In this document: one piece after another, positions 9,721-18,291 of the stretch
How the letters are laid out: each line of letters begins with the position of its first letter
Numbering within the stretch: position 1 is the first letter of the stretch
Assembly: GCA_947650285.1 (NCBI GenBank)
Contig: CANTFL010001450.1
Location: 248,001-312,000, forward strand
DNA from: Hyaloperonospora brassicae
Lineage: Eukaryota; Oomycota; Peronosporomycetes; Peronosporales; Peronosporaceae
Direction of reading: 5' to 3'
Length of the DNA: 64,000 bases
Program-made: the position numbers and the translations under genes
The notes under the pieces: generated by a model
Told to the model about the DNA's origin: nothing
What the model saw: the letters and a program-made list of their open reading frames with translations, nothing else
Databases searched by the model: none

Positions 9721-10299
9721 CCTTCTTCTTCCGGTGAAGTTAGCCCCCACGTTCAAGAACATCCATCAAGTTCTTGCGTTCGCGCTCCAGACGATCCGTC
9801 TGGTCGCGCAGATATGATACCTCGGAACTCAACCAAGATATCTCCCCGCGAGCTGTCGCCAGCATGACCTAAAGCTGCGCCGTGGCATAATCGGCGCGAT
9901 CCCTCGCCCGATCAGCCTCGTGATCCTTGCGGTTCTTCCGAACGGTATCAGTCAAAGCGTAGCGCCGGTCGCGCTCGTGCTTCAAGTCATCGCGCAATTC
10001 ATTGATTGCGCGATATATCTCGTAAGGGTAGAGATGGTGGGCCTGGGGCTCTAGAGGAGGTCTTTCCTCCTCCACCACATCCTTTGGTGGATGCTCACGG
10101 TGATCAACGCTTTCTAGCGGAGCGTATCTTGAACCACCGTGACGATTCAGGATCAAGGAAGAGCTACCTCGTCCAGTGGCGGGGGTATTCACCCTCTTGG
10201 AACAGCTGGGAGCCCCGCTCTCAACTGTCGATGGATGTTGAAGGTCTCGTCCGCCAGTATGGCGAGACCCATCCGATGAGTCCTCGGGCCCATCGGTAA
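9721..10299 (+). pseudogene. pol: Gypsy Pol, C-terminal tail with chromodomain
   Basis: This is the same reading register as the GPY/F module. Stops at 9718-9720, near 9866-9868 and at 10003-10005 interrupt it; between them the frame is open. The last part (10006-10299) encodes a chromodomain: FLAERILNHRDD, SYLVQWRGYSPSWNSWEP, then SQLSMDVEGLVRQYGETHP. In chromoviruses this module sits at the end of integrase and binds histone marks, steering insertion. The region lies opposite the reverse-strand ORF, so both strands look coding here. The stops mean that this copy would not attach the chromodomain to integrase. Confidence 0.75.
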
Positions 10300-11274
10300 A
10301 CAAGCGCCCTAGGCGCTTGTAGACGGATTGCAAGTTTGCAATCGCGTCACGCATCTCCTCCGAGATGTGTGCCCTTCCCCAGGGCGAACTTAGGGAATAC
10401 ACGTCCCTATGTGCACGCTGCGAGTTGTCGACACAACTAGCACAAGGGTTTCCCCATGTGAGGCAAGGAATGCCTGCCTCACTCGACAAACAGTGCAACC
10501 GGTACCTGGCACTTTTTGGCGTTCGCTTTTCGAACCTGAGGCGTGTCGCCTCAAGTTTCTTGAGCCACCCTTCTCGTCCAAAATTCTTTACGTTTTGGAC
10601 GAACGCGTTCCACGCATCCAAAAGCGAGGCTTTGTCACGCTTTTGGTTGCTGTTGTACCATCGATGTCTAAGGAAGACATCGAGATAAAAATCTTCTTCA
10701 GCGCGAAAGTTGCTCGCGCTGGGAGTCAAGCCGTGAAGCTCAGTCGCATCAAATAAGGGCATTCGATGGTGTTGGCTTGTCTCGTGAGACAAGCCATTGA
10801 TGAGCCGTTCAGGCAAACGCCACGGCTTCAGCTCATCACGCTTCACAGTGGTACTCTTGTCGATTCCACGGTTGTCGTATGACGATGGCTTGCACCATCG
10901 TCAAGTCGCTCGTGCGAAGGAGCACGAGCTGATCGCGGTGATGAGCAAACATACTCATCATCAGATTCGCCATCACCGCCGAACAGACTATGTTGCAACT
11001 CACGAGTCCGATCGTTCGGCAGTGGCCTTGGCGAATACTGAGGCGTCGCCGGTGATCGAGACGCCTCTGCAACATTACCCGAGTCAGACACGTCTGACTC
11101 GCCAGAGTAGATGACCTCAATGACGGGGTCATCATGCGCACGCGGTTCTGTACCGCGTGCACCTGGAGCACCTCTTGCTGCAGGTGAAGATCGAGCAGCA
11201 GACGACGAATCGTCTGCCGCAGAAGCTGGCACAGGCACAGACTCTGTGTGCCTTGAGTCACCCCGCATAGACAT
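9740..11274 (-). pseudogene. Reverse-strand ORF between pol and the 3' LTR, function unknown
   Basis: Read on the minus strand from an ATG at 11272-11274. The first 143 codons are rich in Ser, Ala, Arg and acidic residues (DDPVIEVIYSGESDVSDSG). A stop at 10843-10845 follows, with the main frame entering by a one-base shift at the same spot. About 325 codons follow with an ordered part (FYLDVFLRHRWYNSN, KASLLDAWNAFVQNVKNFG) and a charged C-terminal coiled-coil (NELRDDLKHERDRRYALTD). A TAG at 9869-9871 interrupts, but the frame continues for some 40 heptad-like codons to TAA at 9740-9742. It thus ends 20 bases past the pol stop. I do not recognise the protein. Antisense ORFs in this place are known from some plant gypsy elements; here it looks like a real but damaged gene. 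Confidence 0.65.
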
Positions 11275-11395
11275 GTTAACTATGCGAGGTCAGGTTGAGT
11301 TATGAACGGAACTGACCCAACAAGTGCTCCCTGTCCCAATGGTGACCAACGGGTGGCCGCCATTATTTTCGATAGTCACACAGTGACTATCAGTT

Positions 11396-11405
11396 AAGGG
11401 GGGAA
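11396..11405 (+). promoter_or_regulatory. Polypurine tract
   Basis: AAGGGGGGAA lies three bases before the right LTR. This is the expected place and composition for the primer of plus-strand DNA synthesis. Confidence 0.85.
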
Positions 11406-11408
11406 TGA

Positions 11409-11799
11409 TGTAACGGGGCAGCCCGTTACATGGAATTGTCACTTTAAGAAAAGTGACACTAAAGAATATGAAGTTGAATATTCTTTAAACAATATCACCG
11501 AAGTGGTGATATTGAAGGGTCGACCAAAGAGACTGTTCATTGGTTGATATCGTGATGATATCAACCCACCAATCGCCGCAAGACGCGCGCAATGGGTGGT
11601 GACGAGACGTCACCATACACTCAGTTATATCAGCATAATTAAGTTAAGTCAAACAAAGAGACAGTAGTTAAAAGACTTAATTATATTAATATAACAGTTC
11701 TGCTTTTACCTTACCTACGCTTCCTCGCTTGCCTTGTGTACGTCTGTCGGGGCATCGATACCCTTGCGTTAAGTTCACGCAAGGGTGTGCCCTGTTACA
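11409..11799 (+). repeat. 3' LTR of the gypsy element
   Basis: 391 bp, TG...CA, aligned without gaps to the left LTR with 8 substitutions by eye. The inverted repeats present in the left LTR are kept, with a few of the substitutions falling in or next to stems. Confidence 0.95.
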
Positions 11800-11804
11800 A
11801 GAAT
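11800..11804. repeat. Target-site duplication, right copy (AGAAT)
   Basis: AGAAT directly follows the right LTR and matches 3841-3845. Confidence 0.95.
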
Positions 11805-13009
11805 GCGCAATCGTTTCTCCGCTATTCACCTGTAGCAATGCGTCCTACGACAAATGTAGGGCATGATGGTAATTAGATTGGTATCACTCCTTATTCAGAC
11901 GTTGCTTAAACTTTGAAAGTGAATTCGCTGCTCAACCTACCTAGCTTTGAGAATTGCACGCTGTTTTTGGCACAGAATCGCTTGAGCTTGCATGTCTCGC
12001 TGGTTTGTGTAAGAACCAACTTCCTATTGCACTTAGCACCGACCGGGCCTCTTCTTGAGCTGACAATTCGACATACCTTATATTTTAGCGATTCGATCTC
12101 ATCTAACTGCTCTTTCCTGTGCTACAACTTGAAGCCTTGCTCGTTCTAACACTTGAAGCAGATGGTCTTCCTTTTCGCACAGATGTACGATATGCAACAC
12201 AATGAGATGTTGCTCTATTCCGTATAGATATGCAAAAGATGCGTTTAATTGATCTGTGTCATTGTTGCTAAAGCGTGGTGCGACGTCGTCACGATTCCGA
12301 GCGAAGGTGTAAGAGGGTACATCGTTTGTACTGATGACAGTCTTAGCTTACGTACACCGATGGCATTGTAGGCAGGTACCGCGTAGCCTCACGCTCGCGC
12401 TCTTGCAAAGGAAGCGAGTAAATTTGCGTAACGACGCGAATGAAAGGTAAATAGAGGATTGTGATACATACCTAATTGAGCTTCTCCTGACGTATGATCC
12501 TGATGTGCCTCCACAACGGTGGAATATTTGGCGTAGATATACCCGCGGGTTTGACAAACCTCCATGTTCTCACTAGTAAGACAGGATACCTGAGAAGGGC
12601 TGTCGACATAATAGCACTCTAGTGTGTTCTACTGGAGTCAACTCCCTTCGTCGATCGTTTACATGTGCCACACCCCAGTAAGCAGCGACATGCTTTTGTC
12701 ACACCTTTAATTCCCACTATTCCGATGCTATGAACCGTTCCCAAAACAACAGTGCTTAGAAACGACGAAACTTACGTGACATCGTTTGTTTTGTGAAAAA
12801 CCCACCGCCAAATGTTGTTGAAGCATTCATCCCACTTGTCTATCCGTCCGTCCGCACTCGTGAAGGCAGCAGCAGCATAAAACCCACACACGTGACGGTG
12901 TTCAATCAAGTTCGACAGGGTATTCATTCTACAACACACATCGACCCGATTCCTGCTGTCCAGCCGATTCATCGCTCACCCTCACGTCGCTCGCTCCCGT
13001 TCGCGCGTC
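11805..13009. other. Intergenic region before the tRNA methyltransferase gene; no confident gene
   Basis: Only short frames occur. The part directly before 13010 is C-rich and is presumably promoter and leader. I found no full match to the oomycete initiator element here. Confidence 0.5.
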
Positions 13010-15517
13010 ATGGACAACAGCGAGAAGGCGACTGAGCTTTCATCGCCGCCTCCTGTAGCAGACAAAGGCCATGACGAGGAACAGGAAGAGAGCTGTAAGC
13101 TAATTGTGATGAACTATGGCAAGTGGAAGGACTCGAAAGCGCTGAGTGACGTGCTGCAGGCGAAAGGGATCGACTTTGTCAAGGTGCAAAAAGCGCGGCA
13201 ATTGTCCTTTGGCTTTGTGCACTTTCGGTCGAAAGAAGAGCGCGCGGAAGCTGTGCCGAAGCTGCAGGCAATTGACTGGCACGGAGAGCCACTGGAGGTG
13301 AAAGACGCTCTGCCCAAGCGAAGTATGAAGCCCATCCGGACACGGAACAGCTGCACTGAAGGGGGTCATGAGGACGAGCTCGTAGACCAACAGAAGGAGA
13401 GCGTATCTGCACGTGACGTGCGTGACGTGGTGACGCCGTGGGCCAATGTGCCGTACATGGAGCAGCTGGAACGCAAGGAGACTGAGATGAAGAAGGTGTT
13501 GGTGAAGATTGTACGTCAGACGCGAAAGGAGTTTGGCAAGAAAGAGAAGCGCGTACTGCAGGACCAACGCAATGTTGCGAAGAAGAAGCAGCGACAGGCG
13601 ACGAAACAACGAGTGGAGAAGAAGGAGGGGACGGAGCAGGAGCAGACAAAAGAGGTGGAGGTGGCCGAGGAGTACACTGACGACGACAAGCCACAGTACG
13701 CGGTTTCGGTCCCCAAATGGCTCGTTAGTCATGGATCGCTCTATGTCGTGGCCAACCACGTGCTGTACTCACGCCCACACGAAGGAGACGTAGAATCTCC
13801 GTGGACGCGCGTAACAGATGCTGTCGATGTGGTGGCTATCACATCATTCGGCAGCGATCTGGTGGGCGTCAAGACGGATAATATGGTGTACGCTCTCAAA
13901 CCAGACTTGGCATCGACCGATGAACTGTCGTGGCAAAAGATCTGTGGTGGGCCGGATGGAGTGCTCCTTACATCGCTGGCTTCGTTGCGCGGCTCGTTGC
14001 TAGGCTGTGGTAGCGATGGCACGATTTACAAACAAGAGGGCACGGGCAGATTTGCATCGGGCGAATGGAAGAAGCTGGGTGAAGTGCCGGGTGCGACCCT
14101 TATTGGCCTCCACAACGGCTTTTTATATGCGCACAGCCCAGCTCTGGCCAAGGATGCATCTTGGTCGCGTGCCCCACTTGATGCCACTGCGCTGGAGGCA
14201 TTACATTTTGAAACATGCGTCACGCCAATGCCTCAGTGCCTCGGAATTTCATCCCACAACACCCACATTGTACTCCTAGCTTCCGAAGCTGTTCATTTTG
14301 TGCGAGAAGATGGCATAGTAAAGGCGAGTGTGCCCTTGCCACCGAACTTGAAGGGAGCAAGCTTCACCGGCTTCGCGAGCCATAAGGGCTTGTGCTGCCC
14401 TATTAATTCGATCTGTGCTTCCCCGGTGACCGAAGGCTACCGCAACAAGTGTGAGTTTAGCTTTGGCTTCGACAGTGAAGATCAGCCGTGCGTTGGGTTT
14501 CGCCTCGGTCTTTTTCGGGAAGGTTCGGTGGTCGTGAGCAAGCCGGATTTGTGCGTGAATGTACCAAGTGAGATGAAGGCGGTGTGTGCCGTGATGCAAA
14601 CCATCTTGGAGACGTCGGACATTCCCGTGTATAGCGTAACGACGAAGACGGGTGTGTGGCGCGTGCTGACGGTCCGTCAGAGTGTCAGCACGGGTGAACT
14701 TATGATCATGGTGCAAGTGAACCCGACCGACCAAACGCCTGATCAGCGGGCTGCGATCAAAGACCTGGTCGTGCAGCGGCTGACCGATGAAAGCAACCCG
14801 TTCAAGGTGACTTCCGTCTACGTGCAAGAGTACGGCGGTCTGTCGGCTCCGTCGGATAACGATCCGGTAGAGCATGTGTTCGGCAAGACAACGCTCGAGG
14901 AGCACCTGCTGGATATGCGTTTCTCGGTGTCCCCGACTGCCTTTTTTCAGGTCAACACGCGTGGTGCCGAAAAGTTGTACTCATTGGTGAAGGAGTACGC
15001 GAACGCGGACGAGCACACTATGCTCTACGACGTTTGTTGTGGCACTGGCACGATTGCCATTTGTGCGTCAGAGGGAGTCGGGAAGGTTGTGGGAATTGAG
15101 ATTTGCAAGTCTGCGACCGATGATGCTGCGGTGAATGCAGAGCTCAACGGCGTGAAGAACGTGAGCTTTGTCAACTCAAAGGCTGAGGCTGTGATGAAGG
15201 ACTTGCTGCAAAAGAAGCGCGATGAGAGCGAGATGCACTTGAACCGTGTCGTGGCCATCGTCGATCCGCCGCGTGCTGGTCTTCACCATCAAGTGCTCCG
15301 TGCACTTCGTGCCTGCCCTCCGGTAGAGCGTATTGTGTACGTGTCGTGCAACCCGACTGTGTCGCTGGTTCGAGATGCTATGACGCTGTGTGGCCCCAGC
15401 TCCAAGGCCCTTCAGGGTCAGGCCTTCGAGCCCGTGCACGCCGCCCCTGTTGATATGTTCCCTCACACACCGCACTGCGAGATGATCATTGTGTTCGACC
15501 GCGTCAAGGCCGAGTAA
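13010..15517 (+). CDS. TRMT2A: TRM2/TRMT2A-like tRNA (uracil-5-)-methyltransferase with an inserted propeller-like region
   Basis: An intronless 835-residue protein. Residues about 30-105 form an RRM. Residues about 140-215 hold the family block VTPWANVPYMEQLERKE and a Lys/Glu-rich coil. From about 455 the TrmA/RumA-type catalytic part begins: SPVTEGYRNKCEF, TAFFQVNTRGAEKLY, the SAM-binding YDVCCGTGTIAIC (about 672), DPPRAGLHHQVL, the nucleophile Cys in YVSCNPTVS (about 779) and the base Glu in HTPHCEM (about 824). The enzyme makes m5U at tRNA position 54. Between coil and catalytic part lie some 230 residues with repeating units (SWQKICGG, EWKKLGEV, GTIYKQE) like a tectonin-type beta-propeller. 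These are not part of the usual family plan. It ends 48 bases before the convergent ubinuclein gene. Confidence 0.93.
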   Translation: MDNSEKATELSSPPPVADKGHDEEQEESCKLIVMNYGKWKDSKALSDVLQAKGIDFVKVQKARQLSFGFVHFRSKEERAEAVPKLQAIDWHGEPLEVKDALPKRSMKPIRTRNSCTEGGHEDELVDQQKESVSARDVRDVVTPWANVPYMEQLERKETEMKKVLVKIVRQTRKEFGKKEKRVLQDQRNVAKKKQRQATKQRVEKKEGTEQEQTKEVEVAEEYTDDDKPQYAVSVPKWLVSHGSLYVVANHVLYSRPHEGDVESPWTRVTDAVDVVAITSFGSDLVGVKTDNMVYALKPDLASTDELSWQKICGGPDGVLLTSLASLRGSLLGCGSDGTIYKQEGTGRFASGEWKKLGEVPGATLIGLHNGFLYAHSPALAKDASWSRAPLDATALEALHFETCVTPMPQCLGISSHNTHIVLLASEAVHFVREDGIVKASVPLPPNLKGASFTGFASHKGLCCPINSICASPVTEGYRNKCEFSFGFDSEDQPCVGFRLGLFREGSVVVSKPDLCVNVPSEMKAVCAVMQTILETSDIPVYSVTTKTGVWRVLTVRQSVSTGELMIMVQVNPTDQTPDQRAAIKDLVVQRLTDESNPFKVTSVYVQEYGGLSAPSDNDPVEHVFGKTTLEEHLLDMRFSVSPTAFFQVNTRGAEKLYSLVKEYANADEHTMLYDVCCGTGTIAICASEGVGKVVGIEICKSATDDAAVNAELNGVKNVSFVNSKAEAVMKDLLQKKRDESEMHLNRVVAIVDPPRAGLHHQVLRALRACPPVERIVYVSCNPTVSLVRDAMTLCGPSSKALQGQAFEPVHAAPVDMFPHTPHCEMIIVFDRVKAE

Positions 15518-15565
15518 TCGAGAACAGTATCGTTCCAGTAGCTCTGTCTTTGTGGCTTTGTTGTC

Positions 15566-17450
15566 TCATTGTTCTATCTCCTCGAAGTCATCCTCTACGA
15601 AAGGTGGACAATCGTCCATCATGCGCGACTTGAAGGGCTTTATCGATCGTTTGGCGGAAGCATTTGTCACGATAGTTGGCTCGGTCGATTTCTTCTTTGC
15701 TGTTGGGACAGTACCCTTGGCAAGCGTCTTTGGCTGTGCGGGCTTCTTGGGTACCTTCGCCTTGGCGGCTTTGTTCAAGGCGCGCAGTGTTTGCAGATCA
15801 GTTAGACCAGAAGGAAATAGTGCGAGAACCTGCGGAAAAGCACGCACACAAACACACACTCACGTTTGCTTGTGCACCACGAAGTGCCACATCGTAAAAC
15901 ACGACCTTACCCGGTTAAACATTCGATTACGCTCCTGGCGATGGTTAAGGGGCTTATAGTCTGGCTCCATCATGTGCTTCTTATCCTCGGTCTTCAGCAT
16001 TTGCCTACACATCAAGAGACAGACATCAATGCTGAAGCCGAGCACACGAAGAACCATGTGATCGCACCGATAGTCATTTTCTTTTGCGACCCATTCATCC
16101 TGAAGCTCAAGCACTCCATGTAGCTTTGCGCCAAATTCTTTGTCCACTGCAATGTCTGCAACAACAGCAACAACAAAAAGCGCTCAGCCCATGCTATCGT
16201 CCACCATCATTCCTTTTCGTTGTAAACTCGAGCACACCTGCCATCACCACATCCACTGGCTCTACTGCAGCTCGCGTTCCGTACGCCACGACAAGCTCAG
16301 CCAGCGTCTCAAAAGCACCATCCAATTTCTCCCTCTCGTTCTTCGCGACATCTCGCGCTTCCAGTCTCAGCATGTTCGACTGCAACAACACGTCATCAAA
16401 GTCAATCACTCAACCCAATGGCCCAGACAAGTACGCAACCACCCTTTGGTACAATACATATCCACGAACCTTCAAGTACTGCTTCGTGTACGGCAAGAAC
16501 GTCATAAGCGTCGCAAAGTATCCCGTCACTCGCCACTTGTTCGGATGAGCGTCCACCACGAGCTTATCGACGGCCCGCAGCGGTCCATCCAGTGATCTCG
16601 GAAACACCTTGGGAATCGGCGCTGTCTCTGCCACTACACACAAGGCCCAACCCAGCCGCGGAAGGAGAACAGCAACACACAACGTCACTGTCAGCACCTC
16701 CACGACAAAAGGCTCGTTTCCGTGCTCGATTGCCTGCTACAGCTGCCACTCACACTCCTGCACGGCCGTGCGTAGCACCTCCAGTCGCTTCACCGTCTCT
16801 TCGTCCGGCTGCCAGTCACTCACGCCCTCTGGCAGCTCTTCTAAGAACGACCGCAGCGCTCCATGCACGGTCCGCTTCTTCTTGCCTCGCTTGGTCTTGT
16901 GCTCTCCGCCGCCACCACCACAGTCCGGGTCGTCCTCGTCGTCTTCCTCCTTCTCCAGCGTCTCAATCTCCTCGCCTGCATTCACGAAAAAGCCAGCGTG
17001 CTTTGTCTTGACTTTGCTATGGTCCCGCACGTCCTCAATGTGCTGCTGCAGCTCGGCATCGTCGATGAACGAGTCCTCCGAGTCGTACAGATCGTCGTCG
17101 TCTCGACGGTCAAAGCTGTCGCCCCTGCCGCTGGCCTTGTCGTCCCTATCGTGCAGCACAGCACCACTTCCATAGCGTTTCTCGAGGTATTCAATGATGT
17201 TAAAGCGCTGTGGACGCGTCGTAGACGGCACGGCCTCGGGGTTCGCTGTTCCTGACACCGACGGAGACGTTGGGGTTGCAGGACTCGCGCTGGACAAAGA
17301 GAGCTCGACTGGACGTGCGTTTTGGACCACAAGCTGCTTGAAGTTGATCTCCGCCGGTACGTTGCTGTCGAGTTGAATGTAAAACGTCTGGCGCTGCGTA
17401 GTCGGCGGCGACGGCGACGCCATTTTGCGTGGGCTTTGCGGCGTGGCCAT
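15566..17450 (-). CDS. Ubinuclein/Hpc2-type subunit of the HIR histone chaperone complex, five exons
   Basis: The HIR complex places histone H3.3/H4 independently of replication; ubinuclein/Hpc2 holds H3.3 through its HRD motif. Exon 1 contains it near residues 120-165: LYDSEDSFIDDAELQQH, then TKHAGFFVNAGEEIE. Exons on the minus strand: 17450-16754, 16633-16470, 16379-16205, 16155-15911, 15829-15566. All introns are GT-AG (120, 90, 49 and 81 nt) and the total is 1545 bases, exactly 514 codons plus stop. The joint after exon 1 uses a perfect GTGAGT donor; without splicing the frame would stop at 16737. The middle part (FPRSLDGPLRAVDKLV, YFATLMTFLPYTKQYLK) fits the conserved ubinuclein middle domain; the C-terminus is Lys-rich and ends acidic. 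It is divergent from the GT31 gene. Confidence 0.88.
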
Positions 17451-18291
17451 GTGGTGCGAGGGTGGCTGGATTGTGGTACGAATGTACGGAGTTGTACAGC
17501 GATTGTGACGATAGTCAAACGAGCGAGTTGGTGGTCACTGAAGTTGAAGTGGATGTGGATGTGAATATGCAGAGAGAGAGAGAGTTGTTTCGATGGCCGA
17601 AAGCGACTGGACGCCCCACTAGTGGCAACGGATAGCGAAGCGATGGGCGAACGTCACCCCTCCAGAAAGAGGGGACGGTAGGTGGGGGAACGAGCTCTCT
17701 TTTAAAACAAAAAGGAGAGAGGGGAATGGGAGCAGAACTCTTGTGGATGAAGAAGTAATACCAAAAACAACACGAAAAAAAAAAAACCAAAAAAACACAA
17801 AAAAAAAAGGGGAAAAAAACACTTCCACATCGTTCATCTATCACTGACTGTTTCGTGTCCATATCGGGTCAATGCGCGCAAGCCACCACAGTCGCTACCG
17901 GCACACACACCCTTTGCTTGCAAACGACCTGCCTCTCGCGGCGAGCTAGCTCTCCATCGAAAAAGCCATCGTCCCATAGTCCCATCGTCCCGTCGTGTCG
18001 TCCCGTCGTCCCATCGTCCTCTTCCTCCATCGCACCCCATCGTTCTCCTTTGCATCAACTGTCATCAAAATGACCTGTGCACATGTACGTTGCACTACTG
18101 TTCGGCGATATTAAACGTTTATTGCGAACATCGTTTACTGCGAATGAGCTCTTCACCGAACCGCACACCTGTTCCCCCTCACATCCGTTTCGTTCGGACT
18201 GCGCTGTCGTATCAAGTACTACAGGTACCCAAACCCTACCAGCGCAGAAGTCAGCAGCTCACTTTGCCACATTGTTTGACCGACTCCATCA
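17451..18291. promoter_or_regulatory. Divergent intergenic region between the ubinuclein and GT31 genes
   Basis: About 840 bases with promoters for both genes. It contains an A-rich, C-interrupted tract (about 17760-17820) and a CGTCCCAT-type minisatellite (about 17969-18022). At about 18257-18275, just upstream of the GT31 ATG, GCTCACTTTGCCACATT resembles the oomycete Inr-FPR promoter (GCTCATTYYNCAWTTT) but is not exact. Confidence 0.5.
17969..18022. repeat. Short imperfect tandem repeat, CGTCCCAT/CGTCCCGT units
   Basis: Units of roughly 8-10 bases (GTCCCATAGTCCCATCGTCC and variants) follow each other in the shared promoter region. They are degenerate, as in a minisatellite. Confidence 0.7.

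Larger units (their letters stand above)
4265..11300. repeat. Field of short perfect inverted repeats covering the gypsy internal region
   Basis: By eye I found on the order of a hundred perfect stems, spaced roughly every 30-70 bases. Examples: GAAGCGACAAAT with a 1-nt loop (5566-5590); a 20-bp palindrome CTCCGAAGTTAACTTCGGAG (6443-6462); GTGAACGGGA with a 2-nt loop (7121-7142); CAACTTATGC with a 4-nt loop (7360-7383); CACAAGAATAC with a 2-nt loop (8646-8669); GACGATGCTG with a 7-nt loop (9262-9288); GAGTCAGCAG (9382-9409); TGGCTTGTCTC with a 2-nt loop (10773-10796). They run through gag, pol, the antisense ORF and both LTRs. I did not see this texture in the host genes or the copia remnant. 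Confidence 0.9.
3846..11799 (+). mobile_element. Complete Ty3/gypsy chromovirus-type LTR retrotransposon, 7954 bp, inactive
   Basis: Both LTRs are 391 bp, start TG, end CA, and are flanked by AGAAT duplications. The internal order is gag, protease, RT, RNase H, integrase, chromodomain. A polypurine tract lies before the right LTR. The LTRs differ at 8 positions (about 2 percent), so the insertion is fairly recent. Pol carries in-frame stops at 6835-6837, 9463-9465 and 9718-9720, and frameshifts near 8340 and 9105, so this copy cannot make a full Pol. Two features are unusual: a long reverse-strand ORF between pol and the 3' LTR, and a dense covering of short perfect inverted repeats from LTR to LTR. 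Both are described separately. Confidence 0.97.

Noticed and set aside
10006..10299. Chromodomain as a separate small host gene
   Set aside because: It is in register with the gypsy Pol, lies between its integrase and the 3' LTR, and matches the chromovirus plan, so it is part of the element.
13100..13759. Leu-rich minus-strand frames over the tRNA methyltransferase gene
   Set aside because: They are mirror translations of the Gln/Lys/Glu-rich coil on the plus strand.
16737..16739. In-frame TAG that seemed to truncate the ubinuclein gene
   Set aside because: The stop lies inside a 120-nt intron (16634-16753) with a GTGAGT donor and a TGTGTAG acceptor. Splicing restores a coherent frame, and the total exon length is a multiple of three.
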